From: Primula veris
Lineage: Eukaryota; Streptophyta; Magnoliopsida; Ericales; Primulaceae
DNA length: 64,000 bases
Assembly (NCBI GenBank): GCA_963682055.1
Contig: OY821745.1
Location: 31,865,342 to 31,929,341 of the forward strand
Direction of reading: 5' to 3'
Below are positions 1 through 11,196 of this stretch, piece after piece (within the stretch, counting starts at the first letter, position 1; each line of letters opens with the position of its first letter). The notes under the pieces were generated by a model. The model saw only the letters and a list, made by a program, of their open reading frames with translations. It was not told the origin of the DNA and did no database searches. The translations under genes and the position numbers were made by a program.

Positions 1-306
1 GATAATTAATTACCAGACAAAAGCATCAATATATGCTCTTTATTCGAAGGTTTCATGAGTCTACAACTTATTGTCCAAATTCTACTTTTTCAGAAACCAG
101 AAAAAAAATATATAACAAGCAAATATAAAACCTTATAATTAAGCACGTAGAAGAATAATGGCCTTAAAGTACAACCAGTTTATTTATGCCGTAAATTAAC
201 ATAGCATAACTTTACAACTTTAAAAAAAAAACATACTAACTTAATCAATCTATAGGGAAATGGAAGCAAAATCTCCAAATTTATATAATGAAATGTTTCT
301 ATTATC

Positions 307-322
307 GTAGATTTAATTATAC
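307..322. repeat. Left target-site duplication of the F-box retrocopy
   Basis: GTAGATTTAATTATAC, 16 bp, is repeated exactly at 1022-1037. The two copies bracket the F-box-associated pseudogene, and the right copy directly follows a run of ten A. Confidence 0.85.
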
Positions 323-1021
323 GGACGGAACTTTTTCGAAAGATAGTGGGGCCTGATATTTCTCGTCCTGAATTTTTCTGCAGTCGATTAACAATCTACA
401 AAGACCATGTTGCTTCCCTGGTTTCTGGAAAGTTTTATATTGCCGTATGGGTGATGTTGGACGAGGATAATTGGGTCAAACAAGTTTCTATTTCTCACCC
501 TTCGGTGTCTCACTTCCCTGTTGGGCTTTGGAAGTCTGGTGAGATTCTATATGCTACCCCTGAGGATGGACTCTCTGGAGGATAATCCTTATTCTCAAAT
601 GGTCTTGTGCAACATGAAAACTCGAGAAACACGAAACGTGCATGGGTCCTAAAGGACTTCTACATTGTTATCATGTATCTGTTTACTATGAAAGTTTAGT
701 ATCTGTGGACTGTGGAACTGAGCACAAAGGAAAACATGCTTCGTTGACCATGGTGTCCTTAACTTTCTCGATGCTGATGTGAATCCATAGTGGGAGATTA
801 TAAGACCATAGACAAGGTTAGTCGTGTCCATTTAACGAGAATAAAAAGGGAAAATAATATGTTCTGAGAGTACCATGGACCCCCTATATTTATGTTTTTT
901 CTTTTTTCCATTTTACATGTTATCTATTTGAAAGATGGCATATCTTGTCAAGAAATTTAGACTATTGAAAGGCATTGAAAGAAAGGTTAGAGATATGAAA
1001 TGTGTTACGATAAAAAAAAAA
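323..1021 (+). pseudogene. Processed (retrotransposed) pseudogene of an F-box-associated-domain protein
   Basis: The open stretch at about 346-585 encodes a sequence typical of the C-terminal F-box-associated (FBA) domain: a VWVM.....W.K strand, then FPVGLWKSGEIL. After about 585 the similarity continues in another frame (CNMKTRETRNVHG, then YYESLVSV), so the copy is frameshifted. No F-box motif is present, so the copy is 5'-truncated. It ends in an A10 run at 1012-1021 and is flanked by 16-bp direct repeats at 307-322 and 1022-1037. Those are the marks of LINE-mediated reverse transcription of an mRNA. FBA proteins normally bind substrates for SCF ubiquitin ligases; this copy is unlikely to make protein. 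The family assignment rests on my reading of the motifs; the processed structure is seen directly. Confidence 0.8.
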
Positions 1022-1037
1022 GTAGATTTAATTATAC
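1022..1037. repeat. Right target-site duplication of the F-box retrocopy
   Basis: Exact copy of the 16-bp sequence at 307-322, directly after the poly(A) tail. Confidence 0.85.
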
Positions 1038-1039
1038 AT

Positions 1040-2480
1040 TTACAAACTACTAAATTTCATATTAAAGTTCGTACGGATGAAACTTGCCTCCCCCACTGCT
1101 AGGAGGTAGAGCATCCTACCCCTTTTACTTTGTCCAATAAATATATGCGACATAAGAAACACAAATAATGGTAACATAAAATAATGGATTTTATTTCCGT
1201 TTTATCACTTTATTGCAGTTGATTCTTTTATATAGGTAAAAAAAATGTAAAGGTTATCTTATTCATTTTCCAACTAATAAAAAAATTATATGTTATTATA
1301 GAATATACTTATATCTTAATCCTTGGTATAAAATACAAAAATAAAGGAATTGGTATGTTCAATATTTTAAGAACCAAAATATTATACGGTACAAAATCAT
1401 AGAAAAATAATGATCTTTTCCAACTCATTATAGTTAATTCCTTTATTTTGACATGTTTGTAAAAATAATAAAGATTTATCTAATAAAATGAAGGTTTAGA
1501 TAATTAAACTTCAAATAACTAAATGATCACAATATATTACAGGTTACCAAGTTCTTTATATATACTATAAAGAAAAGTAATATATTTAATACTTTAACCA
1601 TCCAAATATTATAAGGTTTAATCATTCAATAAAAGATTCACCTATATATATGTTGATAAAAGAAATCATGCATATATGCTGTATTAATTAATATTCATTT
1701 CTTCTTATGTGGTATAGATACATGTGCTGAGTAGTTAAAACAGACGAACAATAGTAAATTAGTAATCATCAAAGGGAATAATAATTCTAATTTTAACAAA
1801 TGCATAGAGGCAAAAAATCATTTGTAAATGAACTCAATACGTTTTCTTACATATCTATCCATCTCTTGATCATATCATCATATTCTCCAGCTAAGTCCTT
1901 TTACTAATACCAAATTTCAACATAATCTCCAATAGTGAAACATTTCGGTTTTTAATTAGAAATCAATGTCAATTAGATCTCTTGACAATCAATCATAGGT
2001 ACTTCTTTCGGATGTTATTTTCTCCACATTATCTATTTCATGGTTGTCATAATATGCTCGATGATGAAGATGTTTGAACTAAATCTATATACATATATTT
2101 ATTCCATATTATCAAGATTACCTATAAAACAATATAAAGACATGCCTGATTCTATGTATCTATGTATTGATGATAATGGAGAAAGAGAGTGGTGACATAT
2201 TAGTTTGGGGACCAAACCCTAATTAGTTTACCATTGGACACATTACAAAGTTCATAATATAACACATGTTTAATTGGGCACTTTTTAATATATCACTCAT
2301 TCAAAAATATTAGCACAAATATAATTATTTTAATTAATTAGCCCATACCTTAGTTACTAAAAATAATCCAACAACAAAAGATAATTCTTCTACCCTATTT
2401 TTCAACTTCTTCTCCAACTAATGAATCATTGGGTGATGAGTGCATTTAGGGGTACCTGGTGTGGTGCTTCAACTAAAAGC
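1040..2480. other. AT-rich intergenic DNA, nothing recognised
   Basis: No convincing coding region, RNA gene or bounded element was found in this stretch. Confidence 0.5.
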
Positions 2481-2504
2481 AAGAAGGAACAATCTAATGC
2501 TTGA

Positions 2505-3310
2505 CTTGGATGTCGGGTTAAAAAAAATCCAATCCGATCCGTCTCATTTTGAGTATCAGATCTGTAGAAGTTTTATTTTCCTCGGATCGGATTTTTTTAT
2601 AAAAGTATTCCCAAAATAATCGAACCATACCCATAACTAAACGGTTATGAATTGCATACGGATTGGATCTCATCAATTTTTTATTATATATTTAATTGTT
2701 TTAAAAAGTTTCATCTTTATCTTTTATTCATGAATTATAAGTTATGAATAAATTATATAATGGAATTTTCTCACATTTTTTTATGTGACGTCGGAGACTT
2801 TTGAAATTTTATACTTGAAATTGAAAAAAAATATCAAATAGCATATGATATTGAAGTTTGAATTAAAATACGGATGAATTGAAACTTGAAATATTGAATT
2901 GAATTTTTTTCATTGTTGGGAAAAACCCACATTTTTATTTATCATATGATGAAAATAAAAACGTGGTAAAAAATATACATAATATTACTTAATCCAAACA
3001 AAATATATATGACTATATATAATATATATGGAATCAAATGAAAAAAATTATTTTGTATAATATATGAAAGTGTCAATAAAATAAATTATACATAATATTA
3101 CTTAACCCAAACAAAACATATACGACAACGTATATGGAGTATATATATGGCAAAAATAGGAAGTATAATAATTAAACGTTTTGGATTATTTCATTTAGTT
3201 TTCGGATTATTTCTGGTTTTGGACGTTTGGATCGGATTTACAGATTTGAAATTGAAACTCATGTCCAATTCAAAACCATAGGACTCGAATTGGGTATACC
3301 CAGTATAAAC
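2505..3310. repeat. Diffuse repeat with ATCCGATCC / GGATCGGAT subterminal motifs
   Basis: Both sides carry degenerate copies of ATCCGATC or its complement (2530-2600, 2655-2670, 3228-3240) around a very AT-rich core that holds a diverged direct repeat (about 2975-3010 and 3085-3130, both with catAATATTACTTAA-CCAAACAAA). The architecture resembles three other elements in the window built on TTCGG, CGAGC or AGCG words. No clean terminal repeats or TSD were found, so the limits are approximate. Confidence 0.3.
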
Positions 3311-3384
3311 AATTTTTAGCAAGTGCAAATAGTGTGATGAAACATAAATATAAATGTACGTAGCTAGCGCGATTGAGAGGATAC

Positions 3385-3517
3385 CTGTTTCATCTGGTAA
3401 ATCACTTATTCGTTTTATATTTGCATTCGTTAACTTCGGTTTCCATCCATTTTGATCATTACCATCTTCGTCATTTTTAGTATTGATATCATCGTCTACA
3501 CTTTGAATGCGACTCAT
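3385..3517 (-). pseudogene. F-box protein first-exon fragment (leader plus RISDLPDE)
   Basis: The minus strand reads MSRIQSVDDD..., an acidic and asparagine-rich leader, then RISDLPDE. That is the start of the F-box in plant F-box/LRR and F-box/FBD proteins (normally RISDLPDEIL). The frame departs from the family after this point at ACAG|GTATCC, a plausible splice donor at 3384-3383. No following F-box helices or LRRs were found downstream, so this is a stranded fragment. A related leader ending at the same motif lies at 18,422-18,670. An exon of a gene too diverged to see is the alternative. Confidence 0.45.
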
Positions 3518-3943
3518 TTTTAAAAAAAACATTGACATGGACATTAAGAGTTATGTTCATAACATTTATACTCGTTCTTAATGGGCTTGCAACCTTTGGG
3601 CTTTTACAATTGTTGCTAGGGGATCGGTATTGCTGAGTTGTAGATTTGTCATGATAGAAAATGAGAATAAATATTTATTATTATTAAATGTGCATAAATA
3701 GCATTGGCCTATTTTGATTTATTTTAGTACTTTGATTTTTTTGTTGAAATTAACCATTCTTCCATTTCATTTTATTGGTAATTACCAACACCATGAATAT
3801 ATGGTGAAATAAAAATAGGAATACAATCAAACCAGTGATGTTTTACCGGTGAATAAGTCGCATAATCTGTTAAGATGTGTTCAATTATATTCCTATTTCG
3901 GGGAATATACGAGCATAAACCACACCCTACCGAAGATAGAGAA

Positions 3944-4147
3944 CTATTCAAATTTGTGTTGTTTAACTATTGTATAACCTTTACTGCATGAGTATAAACT
4001 CTTTGAATTTGAAAACTCTTTTTCGCTAATAATTGGAGCCTCCTCCACAAAATAGTGACCATTTTGCCTTGTTGCATATGCGGCCATGACATCACCTCCT
4101 TCTTCGTGAACAATTCTTACTGTCCCAATAAAACTGACTCTAACCAC
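3944..4147 (-). pseudogene. LINE ORF2 C-terminal RNase H-like (RVT_3) remnant
   Basis: The frame reads ...GTVRIVHEEGGDVMAAYATR, then VEEAPIISEKE. This fits the plant RVT_3 RNase H-like fold, where a G(V/I)VIRD..G.V..A strand is followed by the conserved EEAEA acid. It lies where the C-terminus of the LINE ORF2 is expected. The first catalytic Asp region is not preserved, so it is inactive. A separate RNase H-like fragment is a possible alternative source. Confidence 0.5.
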
Positions 4148-4614
4148 AGCATCACTAGTGAGTCAACCAAATTAAAAATTCATATCTTCTCTGTAATTTC
4201 TTTGAAACTTAAGGGGTTTTGACATAGATATAGCTTATCCAGCTCTTCACTCTGACTCTTAGGTAAGGAACTCCTTGTTGTTCTAGCTTTATAATTCCTT
4301 TTAATTTGGCTGGAAATTCATCCAAATAATTAGATATTTTCCTTTATTCATCGCAGCCCAGATTCTCCAATAGATTTGCTCCGCTGTTAGCTTCTCGTTC
4401 TACAAAGTTAATCAGATAAGTTCATCCATCTATAATTTGCAGAATTTGATAGATAACACCTCTAATTTTTCATGGAATATTTGATCTCTTTTTTAGTATA
4501 TTAATCAGACATAAAGAAACACGTTCGACAATAACAAAATTAGAGTTAATAATTTGTAGCCCCATGAGTATAGCATTTGATTTGGATTCAATAGAAGATG
4601 AGCTCCCAATAGGA

Positions 4615-7329
4615 CTACAAAAACCTTGAAGAAACTTGCCCTGGAAATCTTAACAGTGTACATTTTGATTGAGTGGAAAGTAGATCATCCCAATACCAAT
4701 TGAGTGGAAATCCTTTAATCTTAACAGTGTACATTTTGAGCATAGAGATGATATCTTTAATAATAATATCATAGTTCATTTTTAGATTATCAAATCTACT
4801 AGACCACCTTGATTTACAGATACACCATAAAATGAAAGAAAGAATAGCTATACAAACCATTTTGACATGCTTATGTACTTTAGTATAATAATTTACGCAC
4901 CAAGAGATCAGCCTGTTTTTAATAGTGCTAATTTTATATCTAACTCCCATTTTTCCTCCAAAATAATTCCATATATTATTAGCCATAGTACTTGAGCTCA
5001 AGAGGTGTTCAAATACTTCTTCCTAGTTATAACAGCAGTAACATATGGATACTATATTAATGCCCACTTTTTTAATTGCAGCATCTATAGGGACAACATC
5101 ATTTTGAACCTTCCACACAAAGCAAGATATTTTAAGAGGTATAATGCTACTGCAATTCATCTTATTCAACCAATCTGTATTATTAGTCTCTCTACTGATT
5201 TGCCAAGCTGATTTAAATGAGAAATTACCATCTTCATTAGCCTTCCAGATAGGTTGATCATCTATATCCCTAATGTATTTTACCTTTTGAGAGGAGCTTC
5301 TTGCCATAATTAGGAATTGATCTAATAATTTCATTAGTATTCCATTTTTCTTTATTAAGCAGGGTAGAAAGAAGACAATCATTGTCTATATTAGGATCTT
5401 TGATAGGGTCAGGACCATACCAATTATTAAAATTAGTTGCTATATTGCCTTTACCCACTAACCACAAAAGCTGTTCTTCTGCAATATCTCTTAATTGGAC
5501 CATTTTAGACCAAATATTAACCCCTTTTTTAACTTTGACTTCATTGGTATGTTGATTTTTGCAGTATTTAGCTTTCATAAAAAGAGACCACAATGACTTT
5601 TTGGTTATGAACATCCACCACAACTTGATTCTAAAACCTTAAGAAATACTTTTAAAACTTCTCACTACTAGTCCACCCTCTTTAATAGGTCTACATATTT
5701 TTCTCCATTTAACCCAATGAATTTTTTTTTTTTACTTTGAGTGAACCCCATAGAAAGTTAACCAAAATTTGGTCAATTTTTTTAATAACCATCTTAGGAG
5801 GATTCATAGCTGCTTGAGTATAAACTTGAATGAACTGTAGAACATACTTAATTAAAGTAAGTTTACCTTCCATATTTAAAAATTGAGATTTCCAGCCAGA
5901 TAATTTGCTCCTTACTTTGAGAATTAATTTATGAAACAAGATGCACTTTTTATGACCTGAATATAACTTGCATCCCAAATAAGTGAAATGGGGGGTTTTT
6001 TAGGACACATTGAATAGATTGCAGACTTCTTCTTTTAGATTATCAGTCACACTCTTGGAAAAATAAATAAATCTTTTTTCCACACTTATCTCTTAACCTG
6101 AATCTTTATTGTACCAACATTAGTCACATGTGTAATAATAGGAGACCCAATAAGAGATTTAAAGGATTTCCAACTTTTCTTCATCAACAGGCCATTTAAA
6201 TTTCTTGAAAGAATTTCAGAACCTAAAATAAAAATACTAGAGCAGAGAGGGTCTTCTTATCCCAAACCATTTGTAGGATGAAAGTAGCCAGTAGGAGCAC
6301 CATTAACAAGGATAGTAACACCGTTATTAGAAATTTATCTCCATACCCTGTCAATCCAAAATTCTGAAAACCCAAAGTTCTCAGATAGTGCGAAGAAATT
6401 TTATCATAAGATTTTTTCATGTCTAGCTTCAAGGCCTAATTCTTCCCACTGCTTTTCTTGTTAAGAGTATATATAAATTTCAGGGCTAAAAGAATATTAT
6501 CTACTATATCCCTTTGCTTCACAAATCACTTTGATTCTCAGAAATCAATAAACTAAGTATATTAGATAACCTACTTGCTAGAATTTTAGATATGACTTTG
6601 TTACAAAAAGTACACAAGTTGATAGGTTTAAAATGAGAAAACTTATCTGGGTTGTTTTTCTTGGGAATTCGAGCAATAATCATTGTAGCCATAGCATTAG
6701 GAATCTCAGAACCAGTAAATAATTGTTTATAGCTTTAAACACATCACCACCAATCAAATCCCAACATTTGGTGAAGAAAGTACCAGTAAAACCATCAATA
6801 CCAGAATCACTATTTTTTTTAAGATGCCAAACAACTTCTTTAACCTCCTCCATAGTTAAGATACCATTTAATTCTTCATTTTGCTCTTAAGAAATAATTT
6901 TGGGAATATTAGCTAAGTTACAATATTTGAAGTTATTATTAGCAGGAGCCGCTAACAAACAACTGAAATAGGCTATTGCTTATTTTTGAATTTCTTCTGT
7001 ACTTTCCACCACATTACCCTGAATTCACCACTTCATGGAAGAATTTAGTATCATCATCACCCTCTTAAATCCACTTTGAATTAGTTTTTTGCTTCCAGTA
7101 GTATTCTTCTACTTTCAGTCTGTAATTTAGACCATCTTTACATTTACTAACTTCTATTTTTTTTCAGGAGAAGGGTTGTCTTCATATTCTTTTTCCACCT
7201 TTAGTACAGCATCTTCAGCATACAGCACCTTTTGAAATATATTACCAAATGTATCTCTACTCCATTTAGCCAAAATTTTCCTTAGTTGTTTAAGATTCTG
7301 CGTTAAAACATACATAGCATTGTCACCGA
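4615..7329 (-). pseudogene. LINE ORF2 remnant: reverse transcriptase and zinc-binding (zf-RVT) region
   Basis: From high to low coordinate, several short frames give LINE ORF2 blocks: LAKWSRDTFGNIFQ (about 7275-7225), a DSGIDGFTGTFF block (about 6815) matching the APGPDG..G..F motif, LDMKKSYDKI (about 6430) matching the DxxKAYD motif, GWKSQFLNMEGKLTLIK (about 5900) matching the post-RT 'LS.AGR..LI' region, and a zf-RVT-like stretch at 5623-4615. A clear FADD catalytic motif was not found. Many stops and frameshifts break the frame. The upstream part of ORF2 continues beyond the copia insertion at 8174. Confidence 0.8.
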
Positions 7330-7334
7330 TGATA

Positions 7335-7651
7335 TGTTAGAAATATGGAGGGCCGAAAAGAGGCAACTCACAACATGTGAAGAAACTCACAAATATAAAC
7401 TCACAAAAAATATAAAAACTGAAATGAACTTCTTATTATAATATCTCTATTTTTAGTTGGTGGTTAATTACAAAGTGAAAAATAACATCTATTTATAGTT
7501 ATCTTGGAATTCAATAAGACTCCAAACATTTATAATAGAAAATAAAAACTCTCATAGGTTACATAATTATTAACCATGAACCCATGAACTCATAAACTCA
7601 TACAAACATAAAGACTGATATTAAAACCAAAACAAGTTATAATTTTCAACA
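7335..7651 (-). repeat. Copia 3' LTR with adjacent polypurine tract
   Basis: TG...CA ends: on the minus strand it begins TGTTGAAAATTATAACTTG and ends TTTCTAACA. Immediately upstream on that strand is AAGGGGGAG (plus 7652-7660), a standard polypurine tract, which follows the end of the RNase H frame. Confidence 0.8.
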
Positions 7652-8168
7652 CTCCCCCTTAAACTTGTTTGGTAACTTCGAACATTCTCATCAATCTTCG
7701 AAAATCTTCATACTTGAGAGTTTTTGTAAAAAATATCCGGCACTTAATCTTGTGACTTTGCATACTTCACTTTAATTTCCTTCTTTTTAGCATAATTCGC
7801 AACGTGTCTTTGCTTCAATCGCGCCTCCTTTGAAAGCGACACTTTCCATGCACATTTCGACCGACGTATAACGCTTTTCTTACCATTTCATTTATTTAAC
7901 CGAGTTTTCAGAATTCACAATCTTCATAACTTTGTTTTTTCCCTTCACTTCTCTAAATTTTACTTTCACTCCATTTTGAAATTTCTCAAATTTATTCTCA
8001 TTTATATCAAAATATTGAACCATATCTATCCATCCGGTGTCGAAACACAAATTCTCTAAACTAAAGTGTTTTTCTTCCTCATTTATCGTTTGATCGTCTT
8101 CAAAACTCAATATAGTGTCATTATCAAATTTAACCTTATAAACACTCATCTCGACATCATTTTCAACA
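7335..8168 (-). mobile_element. Internally deleted Ty1/copia derivative inserted in the LINE
   Basis: The 834-bp insert starts TGTTAG and ends TTCAACA on the plus strand and is flanked by TGATA at 7330-7334 and 8169-8173, the 5-bp TSD expected of an LTR element. On the minus strand it starts with the first ten bases of its own LTR (TGTTGAAAAT). About 250 bp of unidentified open sequence follow, then a decayed copia RNase H C-terminus (KEIKVKYAKSQD, PDIF.K), a polypurine tract and a full 317-bp LTR. The 5' LTR is almost wholly missing. The LINE frame (NNWKTYH) runs straight into the insert at 8174. Confidence 0.8.
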
Positions 8169-8173
8169 TGATA

Positions 8174-8944
8174 AGTCTTCCAATTGTTTTTGACCAAACT
8201 TAAAAAGTCAACATGATTTCCCCAAAAAAATTGAAAGATAAATCTTTTCACATTATTATCATCTTCAGTTTTAAAAGTGACTAATAGAGGGATGTGATCA
8301 GAGTTGGTCTTGTTAAGATGCTCTAGTTTAATATCCACAGAGATATTAGCACAGTTTTTATTAACACAAACTTTATCAATTCTCCGCCATTCTCATCTCT
8401 TTTATTCCACCAACTATACCTAGAACCACTAAAAATAAGTTTATAGACACCAATATCATCTAAACATTCCAAATAAGTCTGTAGCTGCAGTTAAATTGAT
8501 AAGTAGATCACCCATTTTGTCTTCTTCTCTACAAATTATGTTAAAATCTCCGGCAATAAACCAGGGTAAATTAGTTTTAGATTGGAGCAGAAAATCCCAA
8601 AGTAATCTTCTTTCAATAGAAGTACACTTGACATAAATAAGAAAAACTTGAATAGGATTATTCAAAAAACCAGATTTGACAAGAAAGTTCGTACACCGAT
8701 TATTTTGACTAACCAAATTAATCTCCATATAGTGATAATATAACACCCAAATTTTACCTTCAGAATGAGCATAAGCTTCCTCAAACCCAAAGAACCTTTT
8801 ATACTCCTCCAGCTGACTATTTTCTACCATCGGTTCTAGCCAAACCAACAAAATGACTTTATTAATCTGACATAATTTTTTAATTCTTCTTTTAGTAGCC
8901 TTGTTCCCAATCTCTCTCACATTCCATATAAGATACTTAATCAT
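8174..8944 (-). pseudogene. LINE ORF2 N-terminus: APE-type endonuclease
   Basis: The frame starting at 8944 (MIKYLIWNVREIGN) matches the L1 endonuclease start (W.NVRG....K), where the Asn is catalytic. It continues with WLEPMVE (the usual ..ETK is changed to EPM), then AGDFNII (the GDFN active-site motif) at about 8550. The next frame carries LNKTNSDHIPLLV (SDH motif) at about 8300. Frame changes between 8456 and 8340 break it. The last codons before 8174 (VKNNWKTYH) run into the copia insertion. The altered ETK site and frame breaks mean it is not functional. Confidence 0.82.
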
Positions 8945-9410
8945 TTATACCTTTTTCTCTCTCCCCATATTAGAGGATCTTAACACAATTTTTTGCTCAT
9001 TAGCTTCTTTTTCCTTGTTCTTAGCAAATTCCAATTTTTTCTGTTTTTTCTTTTGGCTTTTGGTGAGAGCTGGATCACAATTTCTTTGCTCTTCATCATT
9101 AGAATCAGCATTATCAATAATAGAATCGTCAAAGAGGTTAGGATCTCTTTGAGTGTTTGAATAAATTATCATTTGTAAACCTTCTTCTCTTTCAACTTCT
9201 TTCTTCTTATCTTTCACTATTATAGGACTCAACTCTAGTACTTTGTTTATTCTCATTTTCCCTCTCTTTGTTTTCATTTTCCGTACTTTGTTTATTCTCA
9301 TTTTCCCTCTCTTTGTTTTCATTTTCCTCAATATTAGTGAACTCTACCAAACCTTCCTCCATTTCTATTGTTTCTTCATTCTCTTCTCTATTATCTTCTC
9401 TTTGACTAGC
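8945..9410 (-). pseudogene. LINE ORF1 C-terminal part (lysine/glutamate-rich)
   Basis: This continues the ORF1 frame cut at 11,197 by the solo LTR insertion: ...ETAS joins QREDNREENEE across the duplicated CTAGC. The composition is highly charged and ends NMGREKKV with a stop directly before the ORF2 ATG at 8944. It contains an exact 45-bp tandem duplication at 9238-9327. Confidence 0.6.
9238..9327. repeat. 45-bp tandem duplication inside LINE ORF1
   Basis: Two exact copies, 9238-9282 and 9283-9327, in a row. The unit is a multiple of three and adds 15 residues (RKMKTKRGKMRINKV). Confidence 0.9.
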
Positions 9411-11196
9411 TGTAACATCCGGTATTTTTATAAATGGTTTTATTCACGATTTAATTCATCCAAAAACGTTTTATACAAATTTTACCAAAAAACGGTCACT
9501 CGACTAATTTTTAGCCAAAAACCGAAACTCTTCCGAAAAACTTTATTTTAAAAACCTGTTACTAATTTTATAAACAAAAAGGACCCAATAGATTTACTTC
9601 TAAAGATTTGTTATTATTGAGTAGTAAATTTATAATTTTGATTAAAAGTTAACTTTTGGAACTTTGGGGACCAAATAGTTCGCTTCCACAAACTTTCTCA
9701 AAACAGTTTTTCTAAACATCAAATCAGCCCACTTTTAATTCATTAAACCTAAAACAAAAGAAAAGAGAGAAAAAGAGAGAAAAGTGAGAAAAAGAATAAG
9801 AAGAGGAAACCACCACTAACGGGTTATTACCGGAAGCATCTCCTCTACGCGCTAAGGTAACGGGGGTTATCCATTGCGACTAGACAAAGGTGTATGTTAG
9901 GATTAGGTTTTACGTTTATTATAAATTGGAGGTTTTTGCCTTTTATATTAATTATGTTCTTATATTGTTAATTGAGGTTTAGTTGTTATATTTTAATTCC
10001 ATTATTTGAATTGTAGAAATTGAGGCTTTTGACATATTAATTTCGAATTAATGAGATTATGGATGGGTTTGCGTGTTTTATGAGTTGATTGTGTGATATT
10101 ATAGTTGTTGATGAAATTGGATGAATTTATGTTGAATAAAGATGAATTGTAGTTTATGCATACAAGGTGTTTGTTAAAATGTCTGAATGAGATTTATGTT
10201 GATAGACCCGTTTGGCTAGTTGTGAATCTATCACCTATGATTACGTTAAAGAAACGTATGAGAATGTGGTAATTGAATGGTTTTATATTATTGGCCGAGG
10301 CCTTGTGATTTAGCTGTAGTGGCAATGGTCTATGTCTCTTCCTAATTCCGGGGACATAAGACGGCCGAGGGGATAGGGAATGACTCGTCTTATGGACTGG
10401 GACGAGTGGCGTGAGAGGTCCCGGTGTGCACTATATTTATTTTATTGTTAGCAATGGTCTATGTCTCTCCCTAATTCCGGGGACATAAGACGGCCGAAGG
10501 GATAGAGAATGACTCGTCTTACGGACTGGGACGAGTGGCGTGAGAGGTACAAGTGCGCACTATAAATCTATTTTTATGTTAGCTATGGTCTATGTCTCTC
10601 CCTAATTTCTGGGACATAAGACAGCCGAAAGGATAGGAAATGACCTACCTTACGGACTGGGGTAGGTGGCGTGAGAGGTTCATGTATGCTATTGATGTGT
10701 GTTGAAGTTATTTAATTTATCTCGTTGTAGGATGTTATTATATTTCTTTTTATATGTTGATTATCGTAGTTGTTGTTTGTGGGTTCTTGCATTTATGGGA
10801 TGGAGTGACGGTATTTTGTGGTGCCGTCCCGTCTATGTATGTGCGTGGGACTCACCGTTACAATTTTGTCTTTCAGGTACAATTTAGATTGAGACGTTCG
10901 GATAAGAGCATTAGCGCAGTATCGCATGGGCTCAGGGATTCTTTCAATTGCATTTTTTTTTAGTTAGACCATTTTCGAGGTTGTAGCCTACGGACAAATT
11001 CATTCGTTTGTTATTTTCTTAGCTTTTATAAAACTTGTCTTGTAGCCGTGTTTGGCAACTATTTAATTGTCAATTGTTCATTTAGCTCGCAAGTTATTTT
11101 CTTTTAAAATTTAAATTTTGTACCAACAGGTTCTTTTTCCTTTTGTTTAAAAAGGTCACGCCTTGATGTCCGTTTTTATGATTTTGGGGCGTGACA
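9411..11196. mobile_element. Solo LTR (1786 bp), probably Ty3/gypsy, inserted in LINE ORF1
   Basis: The element begins TGTAACATCC and ends GGGGCGTGACA, so it has TG...CA ends and imperfect inverted termini. It is flanked by CTAGC at 9406-9410 and 11,197-11,201, a 5-bp TSD. It holds no pol-like frame, no primer-binding site and no second LTR, so it is best explained as a solo LTR left by LTR-LTR recombination. The length and the TGTAACATCC-type ends suit gypsy LTRs; the family is inferred. It contains three tandem copies of an about 130-bp unit. Confidence 0.82.
10322..10690. repeat. Three tandem ~130-bp repeats within the solo LTR
   Basis: Copies begin at about 10,322, 10,451 and 10,582 (periods 129 and 131), each opening with GC(A/T)ATGGTCTATGTCTCT and containing GGGACATAAGAC(G/A)GCCGA and TGGCGTGAGAGGT. 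The third copy is the most diverged. Confidence 0.92.

Noticed and set aside
7892..8338. A single novel 148-aa protein
   Set aside because: It is a chimera: its first ~55 codons are LINE endonuclease tail (SDH motif) and the rest is the copia insert starting at 8168.
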